A stretch of DNA of 64,000 nt from Scolanthus callimorphus. Its lineage: Eukaryota; Cnidaria; Anthozoa; Actiniaria; Edwardsiidae. Shown here piece after piece: positions 1-11,200 of the stretch. The notes under the pieces are model-generated. The model did no database searches. It was not told where the DNA came from and worked only from the letters and a program-made list of their open reading frames with translations. The DNA is taken from the NCBI GenBank assembly GCA_033964015.1, contig CM066912.1, forward strand, positions 9,664,015 to 9,728,014, written 5' to 3'. A program made the position numbers and the translations under genes. The first letter of the stretch is position 1, and each line of letters starts with the position of its first letter.

Positions 1-335
1 AAAAACACCATCAGTATTTTTACAGTATCAAAAGAAAAAGAAAACATGAAACTGCATCGTAAAAGGATCGTTCTCGAGGAACTTGTCTTGATTTGGCCAT
101 AGTTCTAGGAGAACCCTATGAATAAAACAAACGATCACTGGCTTGCTTTGGACCTTAGGACCACCATTACTATACCATTTCTGCAATTTCTAAAACTACA
201 TAAAAATGGAATTGTCTTATTTTTCAAAGTAAATTAGACAATTAAAGAAGCAGCTGGTTCGTGGTGTAAGTTATTCTGATTTTCCTAATGCAATAAAACA
301 AATTAAAACATTAAATAACTTGTTATTTACTGCGC
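1..335. other. AT-rich flank, no gene seen
   Basis: I see no coding potential or clear repeat here. It lies downstream of the minus-strand GPCR and should contain its 3' untranslated region. Confidence 0.5.
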
Positions 336-1322
336 CTATGATGACACCTGCTTCACGTCCAAAAGCACCGCAGGTCTGTCGTCGTGCGAAATGTTTGCTG
401 ATCCAACATTAATGATGCCTTCCGAACGAGGATTCTGAGAAACCACACGTGTCTTGCGAGTAACCATAGCAATAAAGGCCTTACGGAAAGTTACCAGGCG
501 CCATGCATAAATTAAGGGGTTTGTTGCGGAACTAAGTAGTACGAATACAAACTGCATGTCTCTGAGCCAGTGAAGTGTTTTGCAACTACAGCTAACGCAT
601 AAGTTCATGATGTAAATCATAACACAGGAAGGCGTGTAGCAGCTAGCAAATGAGATCAATACAATAAGGAATGTGGTGGTAATTTTTTTCTCTCTTGTCA
701 TAATTCTATCCCGGATATCAGTAGGGCCGCCAACCATGACAACACGGGAGCGCGAGCTCTTGCGTATTTTCACGAAAATCACAATCAGAATCACAAATGT
801 TACGACTATAGAAGTGTTGGCGAACACAAACGTGTACGGAATGTAACCAACTTTGAAGTATGTAAAAGGGACGGTAAACGCGATAACCCAGATTAAGATA
901 GAAGCAAGGTGGGTTTTATTGGATCCCTGTGCTGCACGGTACTTCAAGGGATACGTGATGGCCACATATCGATCCATAGTCAGGGCCGCAATGCTTAGAA
1001 CCGAGGCTGTGCAGGATATGAAATAGGACATATGGATAAGCCAGATGTTGTTAAGACTCAACTGCAAACCCTCTCGTATGTGGAGGTACACTGAGATGGG
1101 CTCAGTAACTACACCGACTATCAAGTCGGCTACAGCCAAATGGGAAAGAAAAAACATGAAGGGCGATCGTAGATCCTTGTATGGATCCTTGTAGATAGCT
1201 AAACACACAAGTAGATTGCCAGGTACCGTAAGCAAGCAGAGTAGCACGGATACGGTTGCTGTTGAGAAGGACAGAAAACTCGGTGCTTTGACTCCAACAC
1301 AGAGGCTTTCAGTTTCAAACAT
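336..1322 (-). CDS. Class A (rhodopsin-like) GPCR, single exon
   Basis: This is an intronless seven-transmembrane receptor of 328 residues, expected in the plasma membrane and coupled to G proteins. Seen: TM1 with GN (Asn36), TM2 LAVADLIVG (Asp66), DRY at 117-119 ending TM3, a TM6 with CYTP in place of the usual CWxP, and NPLIY at 268-272 in TM7. The second extracellular loop is very short and has no cysteine, while the third is cysteine-rich (CVSCSC). Melanocortin/adenosine/cannabinoid-type (MECA) receptors share that pattern, so I infer a MECA-like cnidarian receptor with unknown ligand. The open frame extends nine codons upstream to a GTG; I chose the first ATG. The gene at 11201-12250 is a clear paralogue in the same orientation. 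Confidence 0.9.
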   Translation of the reverse strand: MFETESLCVGVKAPSFLSFSTATVSVLLCLLTVPGNLLVCLAIYKDPYKDLRSPFMFFLSHLAVADLIVGVVTEPISVYLHIREGLQLSLNNIWLIHMSYFISCTASVLSIAALTMDRYVAITYPLKYRAAQGSNKTHLASILIWVIAFTVPFTYFKVGYIPYTFVFANTSIVVTFVILIVIFVKIRKSSRSRVVMVGGPTDIRDRIMTREKKITTTFLIVLISFASCYTPSCVMIYIMNLCVSCSCKTLHWLRDMQFVFVLLSSATNPLIYAWRLVTFRKAFIAMVTRKTRVVSQNPRSEGIINVGSANISHDDRPAVLLDVKQVSS

Positions 1323-3785
1323 ATCGCCTTTGACACCTTGGAATGGCACTCTTTGATCGATAATTGTTTTAGTCTTGTACCCAGTTCTTTAAAGATCTTT
1401 AAAAATCGCTTGATCGACTAATATTGAAGCTTGATTGTCATGCATTTAGAGTTCCATTAACAAGTATTAACTCTGTTCTGCATAACCATAGGTAGTTGTG
1501 AATCAGTCCACTTTGCTCCAGTAGTGAACAAAACACGAAACGTATTGAAATTACCAAGTCAAAACCCTTGCACCTCCGTCTTGCATTATAATTTTTTAAG
1601 TAGTTGTTCGTCGCGTGAATTAGCTTTTCGATCCACCTGAAAGTGTAACTTCGGCTTGACTTTATTATGTTCCTAATTTAATGTTGCTGGGTAAACAAAC
1701 ACGGAAACTCTGTCTTACTTGCATGCCTCACTGCAGGGTTTACGCCTTGAGAACTTCATCCGTTATTCTTGTATTGAAATAACTCTGTCACGTTTTACCA
1801 AGTGATTGGATAGTGTGATTGCTGATCCGATTGGTGAAACCGTCGCCATATTTGATTCTGATTGGCACATTAAATTGGTAATTCATTCTTAGGTAATTGT
1901 TATTTTATTTGCCAATTCATTCGTATGTAACCTTTAATCTGACAATGAAGATAAATTAACTCTCGAAAGTGTTTTTCAACTTGAGATTCAGAATGACACC
2001 AGCTGGCATTTTTCCCGTAGCGAAGACAATAGTCATAATGTGTCAGCAAATTAACCGCTACCCTGAGCAAGACCTCGCAGGGGAGTAGCTAAAGTCCCTC
2101 TGGCACTTGGAGATCTTGTGCGGTCTTTTTTTTTTTGCAGACCTCCACGGAAAGGGAACAAGAACTTAGCCCGCAGCTTCGCTCGCCCCAGGGGACAGCT
2201 CAGCTCGGCGAGCGAGTTGACGAAACGGCCTCAAACACTTTTCTTTACATCATAATGGTATTTTAGCGCTTCTGCTATTAAGGTGTTCGAACAAGTTTGA
2301 TTGTCTATTTATGTCAATTCCTTTTCCATTCAGCTTATTCGTTTTACATATCCTATGTTGTATATATTCTTGATAATTGCGACGACGGCGAAGCGTCGAA
2401 AATAAGTTCTTTAATTTTTACAAACGTATTATGACATTTTTGGAAACCTTTACCAAAATGAAACATAAATAAAAAAATGATATTAATCTTGTTAACACAG
2501 CATGCAGGGGCGGATCCAGGGATTTCAGAATGGGGGTCGGGTATTCATGAAAAGAGAGGGAACAGAAATCGTACATTTCTTTCAGTAAATCAAACTGTAA
2601 ATGTATAGGAATATCTTGCGAAAAAGGGGCTCTATGGCCCGTCACCCTTTCGGTCTTTGTATGAACACGATTTCGTGTTTTTTGATAAAACGATTACTGC
2701 TGAATTTTACTGGAAGCGATGATTAGAAACTTTAATGACTTTTTTTTCTCTTCGAGAGAAGATTACAATGTCGTCAAACAATTCAGCTCAACCAACCACA
2801 ATTCTTTGCGCGCCGGAGTAGATTTTCTCAAAAACATTAAAAGCGTTTCTCGTACTGAAACTCTTCACAAACTGTTTTAATTGTTCAATTTTATGACATT
2901 TTTACTTCATTTTACTCGATATCTTAATTGTTTTCAGAGAGGCTAACTAAACTCGCAAGAAGTAACCATTCAAAACAAAACAAGCTCGCAAAAGAATCCC
3001 TGCAAGCGGTGGGTCGTTTCTTAAAACTAGCATACACAACAACAACAAAAATCACTCCTGCAATACATTTCTCTGTTATTTTTGAAGAAAGAGTTCGTGA
3101 CTTAGCTAATGAATATTGCTAGTTCTTCTATTACATTATTTTTTTAATGAGGAAACAGAGATCTGATCTGTCTACTCAGTAATATCCGATAGAGTCACTC
3201 AATGTATGTTCCTCTTCAACATGTTGACCACGCAAACACTTTCACCTGATGCAATCTGCGAACAAAAGACTGAGTGAAGAAACGCGGGATAAATGGCGAT
3301 GCTTCATTTTAAAAAAAATCGCCTTTGTACTTTGCCCCCCTCGCCTGAGAACCGAATCTTTTCTCTATCTTTCTTTAATATATAGATTTAGTTGCCTAAA
3401 AGCGCGCAGCTCCCAGTGATTATAATAAATGAAAAAAGGTATCTATGTTTAGAAAAATATATTTTGTAATCTGTTATCATAACTTCCATGACTGCATCTG
3501 GTTTTGTGAACGCTTGATAACATAAAAAACCTGTGGAAGTTTACAGTAGTTATAAATGATTTAGATCATCCTAATAAAATTCAATGCAAACAGTCTGCTG
3601 TGAAAATTTCTAAAGACTATAGGAAGCAAAGCCATTAAAAGGCTCTATTATATACTGACATAATAATAATATTCTTATTAGCCTTCTAAGGTTAATCAAG
3701 TGATGACGTCACAAAAAACAAATTTTCGATTTAGCATTTAGATTTATGAATTCTTCAAGAAAACTTATCCATTCTACTCTTAAGG
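1323..3785. other. Intergenic, no gene seen
   Basis: This AT-rich stretch upstream of the first GPCR has only short frames without recognisable domains. A motif GGATCCAGG followed by a TTTC stretch near 2513 recurs near 4565 and is probably a dispersed repeat. Near 3377 there is a sequence TAATATATAGATTTAG that also begins the satellite-bearing region at 25.0 kb. Confidence 0.4.
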
Positions 3786-4133
3786 CGTGATCAAACGGTG
3801 AGGAGAGCTAATGAGAGGTGATGAGAGTTTCCCATTTGATCGCGAACTCTCATTCACTCTCCTCCGCTCTCGTGCACTTTGATCCCTTTGACATGTTGAC
3901 CGTTTGATTGTACAGATGTGCGTTTTTCAGTCAGCAGCTGCCGCCAAATGAACTGCAGGTTTATTTTCCTGAACTGCAGGCTTTCCTCCGCGGACAGGAA
4001 CTGGGTACTAGTGCTCACGCTGACTCTCATCAACTCTCATCACCGTTTGATCGCTTCTTGTGAGAGTAGATGAGAGTGGATGATACTTGGAACTCTCATT
4101 AGCTGCTCATCAACTCTCAACACCATTTGATCC
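3786..4133. repeat. Inverted-repeat element (GATCAAA / CTCATCA family)
   Basis: The two ends are imperfect inverted copies: TGATCAAACGGTGAGGAGAG on the left and the complement of ATCAAATGGTGTTGAGAG on the right. The interior is full of CTCTCATCA and GATGAGAG blocks in both orientations. It reads as a small non-autonomous DNA element. I could not define a target site duplication. Confidence 0.6.
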
Positions 4134-6448
4134 CTGCCAAAAATCCAATCAGTATGCTGATCATTTCCTACATGTAAAATAATCCACAAAAGTTGTGTTG
4201 CCAAAACCCAGGAGTGAACCAGAGCACCAATTTTATGGATTTAGGAAATCATCAGATATAATTATTGTGATTGTTATATTTTCGACAAGTACCACTTGGA
4301 TTCCTGGGTCATCAGGTCAAAATTGAGATTTCGATTACAATGGGTCCCCTGTGGTAACAACAGTTTCAGGGTAGGATTGATATCCCCACAAAGGGGGTGA
4401 ACCTGCCCCAGGGGGTACTCTCAAACATTGAAAGCTGTACATCCCAACAAGAGTGTAAAATTCTCATTTCAATTCACTGCAATAGGTCCATGAAGCCTAC
4501 CATGATTATCTCTTTGTATTTAAAGGGCTATTTCACAAATCTAGACCAGTATTTTGCAGGGGTCGATCCAGGAATTTCAAAAATAAAGGGGGAAGGGGGG
4601 TTTGAAATTTCCTTCAGTCCTTCAGCAAATACAATAACACTAGTGAAAAATTTAAAACATTGGCCTTCTAGCAGGTGAATTTGAGTAAGAATTAGATTAT
4701 AAGGCTTATAGGAGAAAAATTCCCAAACCCATGGATAAAACAAGGTTTCTCATATCAGAGACTGGATTTTAAACAATCACAGATTAATTATATCCAAACT
4801 GAATTATTAGAGTTTTTCTGTATCGAAATGCCTCGATCTTTTGTTCGCTTAATTGTTGTGAACTATTGTGATCACTCGTGCATAACTCCTTGAAAAAAAT
4901 ATCGCGCAAGCAAAGCTGGTGGCGAAAAAAAAATCGAGCAAGCTCACTCTCAAGCTCTCTCCTGATTACTATGTTTTAGGGAACCTGATGACTTTATAAA
5001 TAGAGTGTTTTTTTGGTCGGGTCGCGATGCGCGCTTGCCAAGTGCCATAGCTTTCTGTTGAAAATTGAAGTAAATTTACTGTCAGGAAATGGTAAATAAA
5101 GGTTTACTTACTTTCAACTGATACGTCCACAATCGCAGCAGCTTCGCGCGCATAAAAGGGGGATGTTGTGGTGTTAGTATTTACAAACTAAAATTGTACT
5201 GGGCTATGATTAATAATTGGAAAGTTTCCGTGACGTGTTTTTCTTTTCAGTTACTTCATTTCTTCAGCGTGATTTTCGTAAGAATTTCAGAGTAAGAATT
5301 TCACTAACCTCGTTAGTTTTCAACATCGCGACGAGCTTCGAGAAACCATACAAGTAAACTACTCAGTTGGTCAGCCCTCGTTCGTAAATGTGTGGCCCCT
5401 CGTGGACCCGCCACTGCCTGGCGGCTTCTGGAATATATAGCCAAGCTGTTGTTTAGTTAGAAGGAAAATGAAACTTTACAAAGCGGTCCGGTGACCAAAA
5501 ACTCGAACTGTTCCGGATGCTATAAACATACCAATTTCGCGAAATGCAAACATAACAGGAGAGCTTGAAATCGTACTTTATTGAAGTGATCAGTTGTCGT
5601 TTTGACGACGAAATTAAATTTAAGTAATTCTCAAACGCTAAAAAGACAAATACAGGAAAAAAATCGAGCACAGTCACATTCTAGGGTAAAAATCGAGCAG
5701 CAAAACTGGACGCGAAAAAACTTCGAGCCAAAAACAATTTGCCACTCCCCCATCAAATATTAAATGGTCCGTTCCACACGGCGGAAGAGTTGATCATGAA
5801 TAACAGAAAGACCAAGAAGACAGAAAACGCAGATCCTATGAATTATGCGATATCCAGCCACCAGGCCCAAGTGCCCCCCCCCTCCCCCCGCCGAGATTCC
5901 GTCATCACTAGACTCTATTTACCCAGTTGACGGGTCTAATCATGTTGACGGGTCTAATCATTTCCTGTATGATTCATACAAGAGAAAATCCGACGCCATC
6001 CTTTGTTTTTAAATTCTGAACGGCTCATGGTAAGACAGGAGGCTGAACGTATGATTGAAAGTCATGTTCCTGTTTATTTGAAAGGCGCGGATTAAACATG
6101 TACCCTCCACCGTGACAAGACACTTTAAATTTTTTTTCAAAAGCGTTGGATGACAATTTACAGATAAAATAAATGTAACGTAACATAATATACTTTGATT
6201 TTCTAGAATTAAAATTCTTTGCCTTTTGCCTGTTTTAACATTACACGGGACTGGCGCAAACCTTTCCGTGTGCGCGTTATTAACGTACGGCGCCTATTTG
6301 CAAGGGCGACTACAACACACGTAAACAAACACGCAAACTGCTTCTGTAATCAAGATCTTCCCGCTCTTAACTTCGAGGAACGCTGCGATGAATTGGAATA
6401 TGTCCTACGCGATTTTCTACATGTAGTTTCGCTCGTCCCGATTCTATG
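4134..6448. other. Intergenic, no gene seen
   Basis: I found no convincing exon. Short direct repeats containing AAAATCGAGCA occur near 4932 and 5688. A frame near 6219-6452 lies beside the transposase fragment but has no recognisable domain. Confidence 0.4.
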
Positions 6449-6791
6449 TTAGCGCGCGAGGCACACAAGTGCATGCCGCCCTCTAGGACGCTTGAAAGGC
6501 GCCAGATGTGGTTCGATAGCAGGATATCCGCCATCTGCTAGGAGATAGACATCTCGGGGAAAAGGGAGCTGCAGGTGGAAGCCCATCGGAGGTAGACGCC
6601 CGAATGTCTCCGCATCAGTTGCGTGCCCGAGAAAACCACCTCTCACAAACCTAAAATACCCGTCATAGTCCACGACAGCGTTAAAGTCGAGGAAGTGAAA
6701 TCCTCGATCTCGCCTGTAGAACAATCCCTGTAACTCACCCTGGGGGCGGTTTATTTGAATTGCGACCGTCCAGACAGCATTGGGAAACTGT
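6449..6791 (-). pseudogene. PIF/Harbinger-type transposase fragment (DDE_4-like)
   Basis: The minus strand encodes a stretch typical of HARBI1-like transposases: an FPNAVW block, a YRRDRGFHF block, NAVVDYDGYF, a GHATDAETF block, and VYLLADGGYP near the end. In this family these lie around the first and second catalytic acidic residues. The residue after FPNAVWTV is Ala where an Asp is expected, and a stop lies a few codons upstream of the block. No N-terminal DNA-binding region or C-terminal continuation is visible, so I call it a decayed fragment. It could be one exon of a split copy, but the lost acidic residue argues against activity. Several nearby small elements carry 3-bp TAA duplications that such an enzyme would make. 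Confidence 0.65.
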
Positions 6792-7080
6792 TCAAATTCG
6801 TTTCTCTGCCTTTACCATCCATTTTCGTCTATCCATCTACGTACCGATGAAAATAATGTTGGTATCAAATGGGGATGATCGCGTAGATCGTATCTGACAT
6901 TACTGAGTAATATGCCAAATTGCTGGCTGCAATTCCTTGGCCACAAGAAGCAGAGTAAAACTCTATCATGAAAACAAAGCGAATATTCGTTGTATAATTC
7001 GCGATAAGCTTCCCGGAGTTTCTCCTGTCAAGAGCCAAAAATTGCCAGGGCGAGCAACTAGCACATTCCAGACACCGCCC
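6792..7080. other. No gene seen
   Basis: This short stretch lies between transposase remnants and the G-rich repeat. No exon or repeat structure is recognised. Confidence 0.4.
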
Positions 7081-7365
7081 TATTTGGGGGCGGGGGTGCC
7101 CGTCGGGAACTTTCAATTTTACGCCTAAAAGGTACCAATCATGGCGTCGCTTAGTTGATTTACATCCCTAAAAAGGATTCCCTAAAAAGTACCAACAAGA
7201 CGTATTTTACATCGTAATTTTCTCTCGTATGGTTAACGACGGAGAATACGTCTGAAACTCAGGCTACCAGCAAGTGTGATTTGCTTGATTTGCGGACCTC
7301 TAACAGATACCTATCTGGAGAAAATAGAAGAGTCCCCCGCTCCGGATTCCAGACACTTGGCTGTC
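7081..7365. repeat. Truncated copy of the G-rich-end element
   Basis: The sequence starts with a GGGGGCGGGGGTGCCCGTCGG block, then CCTAAAAGGTACCAA, and later CAAGTGTGATTTGCTTGATT and ACCTATCTGG. The same blocks appear in the same order at 58868-59211 and inverted at 61101-61473. The right end is missing here. Confidence 0.65.
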
Positions 7366-8090
7366 GAATTTTCCATGCATTCACGTCGTAACTTCGACTT
7401 AAAATTGAATGTGCACTGGCAGGCTGAGTTGTGCAAGGAGACGAATAACACGCTGTATGGCTAGGACCAAGATATGTATCGGTGGCGCAGGTGGAGGAGG
7501 AACATTTCGGTGGATGTTTTCTGAAGTCTTCCACAAGGAAAATAGTATCGAAAAAGGAAAATTGGGAACTGGTGGAATCATGTCTTTTTGTTATCTCACC
7601 GCCGCACATTGAATAATGATTTCAACGCTTGGAAGTTTAATTACTTGTTACACCAATTAGCTCCATTCAAAATATGTTAATGTGCTCAGTCACTGAATCA
7701 CAGAGGCCTCTGAAAAACAGAGGATACAGAAAAACTCTATTAGAGTTCAACATCCCAGTTGAATTACATTTACCCACGTGTAGGTGGACTCGTTAAACTC
7801 TTAGGTAGCCCAAAACCGTCAAAATCCCAAAACTCAGACCAACAGCCACAAAGACAGTGAGTGCCACGTGAAGGAGGGCAGAAACCAGTGGAGCCATGAA
7901 GACTGTAGTCGGATTGTAGTCGGTGTCGTAGAGTTGTAGAATGGTGGAGCTAGACGTAGACGCGACCGGCCGAAGCGAGTAGAGCCAACAAGTGAATACT
8001 AATGAGTTGCACTAATAAGGACCAGTTAAAATAGTAACTTTAGTTTGGTCGTCCAACATATTTTTTAATAAAAGAACAAATTCGCCAAAT

Positions 8091-8205
8091 ACTCTCCAGC
8101 AACGTCTAGAAATGGTGTGGCTTGGGGGTTTCTAGCCTAGCCGTTTTTCTGTAAAAGGGCGGAGAACAGAAATTTTGCTTAGCGTATTATATATTAGCAA
8201 GAGTG
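8091..8205. repeat. Dispersed repeat, copy 1
   Basis: About 115 bp, from AAATACTCTCCAGCAACGTC to TTAGCGTATTATATAT, is closely matched at 40125-40243. No reading frame is conserved, so this is a dispersed non-coding repeat. Confidence 0.6.
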
Positions 8206-8216
8206 GATTAAGTAAT

Positions 8217-8317
8217 GTTTACAAAACGAGCTGGAGTGTTTTATCAGCAGATAGAAACACGAGGCGAAGCCGAGTGATTCTATCTGCTGATAAAACACTC
8301 CAGCTCGTTTTGTAAAC
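8217..8317. repeat. Perfect 40-bp inverted repeat (long hairpin)
   Basis: Positions 8217-8256 and 8278-8317 are perfect reverse complements, separated by a 21-nt spacer. Just outside the left arm, CAAGAGTGGATTA matches the terminus of the element at 48460-48812. The hairpin is probably the core of a foldback-type element. Confidence 0.85.
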
Positions 8318-9187
8318 TACTTCTAAAACGGTTGCCAGTAATAATTCATAATTCCAAGCTAGTTAAAAAAAAGGAAATAAATTTTCGAGAACTACTTCTT
8401 TGAAATGGAGAATAAGAAATCTGATATAGACTGGCTTCAAGATGCATTGTTTAGCTATTTTGAAATGGCAAACAAAAGATCGACAACGAGAGCTTTTCAT
8501 TACGAATAGTGTATTTAGAGAGGCGTTCCGAATAATTGACAAATCTTCTGTGTTGGGACAAAAGGTCTGTTCATAATTACATGACTTTCAAAAAGAGAAG
8601 AACTCCCTTTGGAATAGCTGTCACTTTTTTACCTATAATTATGATGAGCAAAGAAATGCCATTCAAATGTCATAGAAAAGAAATGAATGTATTAGCGATA
8701 CCTATGATGATGCTAGGGCTTTCTGATTGGCTTTTGTAAAGAAAGTGCTATGTCATTAGTTTTTGGGGCAGTGTTACCTATTGTTTTTTATTCTTTTTAT
8801 GATTCAAATTTCTTTGACGAAATTTTCTTTGTCATGCGCGTAATGCATCATATGCAATTTGCCCATTCATTCTCGGTTAACAAAGCAGTGCGGTTCGTAC
8901 GGACTCGCCAAGTAGAGTAACTTGGACGGGTGAGTTAAATTCGTTTATCTGTGCACGATTTTGAGCCCAATTCAACTCAAGTATTGCCAAATAATTGTCA
9001 AAGATGTCCGTTTTGGCTCGTTTCACGAAATGTTCACAGAAGGGTGGTCGGCACTGCCCGAGTCGTTGTGGGATGTTTAAATCATGGCCACCGAAAATTA
9101 ATAAATGTGATAAATGAACTATCGTTTTACTAAATGTACGTATTCATTTCTAACATGCGTTCTTTTTTCGTAGGTTACGGGAAAAGG

Positions 9188-9536
9188 TGGAAATCATGAC
9201 CACAGAGCGTTTGTAAGAGATGGGGTCTCCATGAATATTATCGGGGAAACATGCTGTTCTGGTGAGTTGTCCTATCATTACTGATGCTCAGTGAGCCAAA
9301 CTTGATAGAGAGCTGTGCTCACTGAACTGGATCTGATATAGAACTCTGACGTCACCGGAGTTCTATATCAGATTCAGTTCAGTGCGCAGCAGTTCTATAT
9401 CGTTTCTGGCTGATTGAGCACCATTATGATATGGCAACCAATCAGAACAGCTGTTCCCTGAAAATATTCATGGACTCCCCAAAATGCTAATTTCTATCGG
9501 GGTATACAAACGGCCTTCATGGTCCTGATTTCCATT
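9188..9536. repeat. Nested inverted-repeat element
   Basis: The outer ends GGAAATCATGACC and GGTCCTGATTTCC are inverted. Inside them, GGGGTCTCCATGAATATT pairs with AATATTCATGGACTCCCC. At the centre 9320-9346 and 9358-9384 form a near-perfect 27-bp stem. No coding capacity is seen. Confidence 0.65.
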
Positions 9537-9722
9537 GTGTTTGCCTGATTGACTATTCATGAGTTTTAGAACAAGAGTTAGAATCTTTCCCTACTGTATT
9601 TGTCCACATCACACTCAGAAAAGTGTCTATTTTTAGATTTGAGTTTCGCGCGCGAAAGTATTCGAATGCTCAGGCTCGAATGCTCGTATACCCAATACAC
9701 AACAAATAGAGAATATCCTACC

Positions 9723-10000
9723 TTATCTTTGCGATTTTAACGGTTTTTCCATTGATCTGCGATTTAATTTTAGGCTGGATCTCACAACTGTTCGCGTGGC
9801 GAGAAAGTGGTTTAATCTAGAGTAGTTTATATAGTAATTGCCAGCGGCGGCAGAGCGAGTGTTATACTGATGTCCGGTTTGCGTTAGCGTGAAAATGTTT
9901 GATATATTTTCTGGCGAAGTGTAGTCCATAATATGTATCACACTTAATTCTATCATTCTGGAAAGTTTCAAAGTCTTGTGTCAAAATCATGCTGAGAATT
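9723..10000 (-). pseudogene. LINE reverse transcriptase C-terminal fragment
   Basis: The minus strand encodes PENISNIF followed by GHQYNTRSA. The HxYNTR motif marks the extreme C-terminus of many non-LTR retrotransposon polymerase proteins. The usual downstream aromatic block is not preserved and no upstream polymerase domain is present. About 200 bp of the following sequence (roughly 9600-9810) is closely matched in inverse orientation at 48575-48770, so the fragment is joined to or captured by another repeat. Confidence 0.5.
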
Positions 10001-11200
10001 TCCTCATCTATTCTCCAAAGCTGGACCTGTGTCCATCTTGTGGCGTCAATTTGCATATTATTTTAGCTTGGATAACTCTGGAACCAAAAACAATATCAGA
10101 AGCCTGAAGCCAAAAATTGAAGGAGTGAAAATTTCGTTTCAGTATCTTTAGACAGAACCGATTTCACATTTGAATCAATTTCGTTTGTCGCCATTTATTG
10201 AAGGCGCCACCTTCAATGAGGGTGTCAAGCCTTCTTTGAACAGCTGGGATTGGACATGGAATGTCCAGTATGCTAAGGGGAATTTTAAAAATGATTTAAG
10301 TTGCAAGTATTTACAGATTTCAACTTTGCACCTTCTCGATATTTCTCTGTTTCGTGCTAATCACCTTTTCAAAGTCATGTTTATTTTTACGGCACGTGAA
10401 TAACAGGTGAGAACGCGGTTACAGTGCATTATGGGTGTGAGTATATAAGCTTAGACATAGCGCGCTATTAGTAGCTCCTCCTAGCTCTTCTCTTGGGTAT
10501 TTTCGACTTTCGTCTATTTTTTATTAATGGGCACTTGTCATATATATATTTAAGCTGAAATAATTTTTTTGATGATAATTATTCTGTGCGCTTATAGCCT
10601 GATGAAAACCGAGGTAACATTTTTGGAGAATTCGAGAGCAGAGAGTGAAAACGCGAGACCGAAGGTGACTCTAGTGAGATAAGAACTGCCTTTATGTTTT
10701 CTTCCCGCCAAGAAACCGAATGCTAAACCAGCTGCCTGCATGAGGCCGAAGGTAATTCTAGTGAGATAAGAACTGTTTTTCTTTTCGACAAACTACAGGA
10801 CCTCAACAACTCAACTTGCTGGTAACAATGTAATTTGGAGCTCTAAGTACGAATTGTCAAGTTTATCAAACCAATTTTCCATTTTCTGCTATCCTGTATT
10901 TATATGTGCTTATCAATCTTGTTTATACTAAGAATTTTAACGAAACATTGCCGTTTTCCATTCACTTGATGTATCCAATTAGGTATCCAATTTTTCGACC
11001 CCATTCACCGTCCTCTATTGTGATATATTCAGAACTCATCCTTTTATAGCTTCCTCAAACAATCTGCTTCTGAACATTGCTTATCCTAATGACTTCAAAC
11101 TGTAAACAAAATATCCTCATATCGCAGGCAAACATTGGGCAATGGATGTTGGCTGTGTTTAATTTCACAGGCTGTGAAATTTGTTTTACGACCAAATAAA
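10001..11200. other. Intergenic, no gene seen
   Basis: A direct repeat of roughly 45 bp (GAGGCCGAAGGT and AGTGAGATAAGAACTG blocks) occurs near 10652 and 10739. Otherwise I see nothing. The 3' part should be the untranslated tail of the second GPCR. Confidence 0.4.

Noticed and set aside
8217..8317. tRNA or bacterial-type terminator
   Set aside because: No cloverleaf, anticodon arm or T-loop; the setting is eukaryotic and the arms are too long and perfect.
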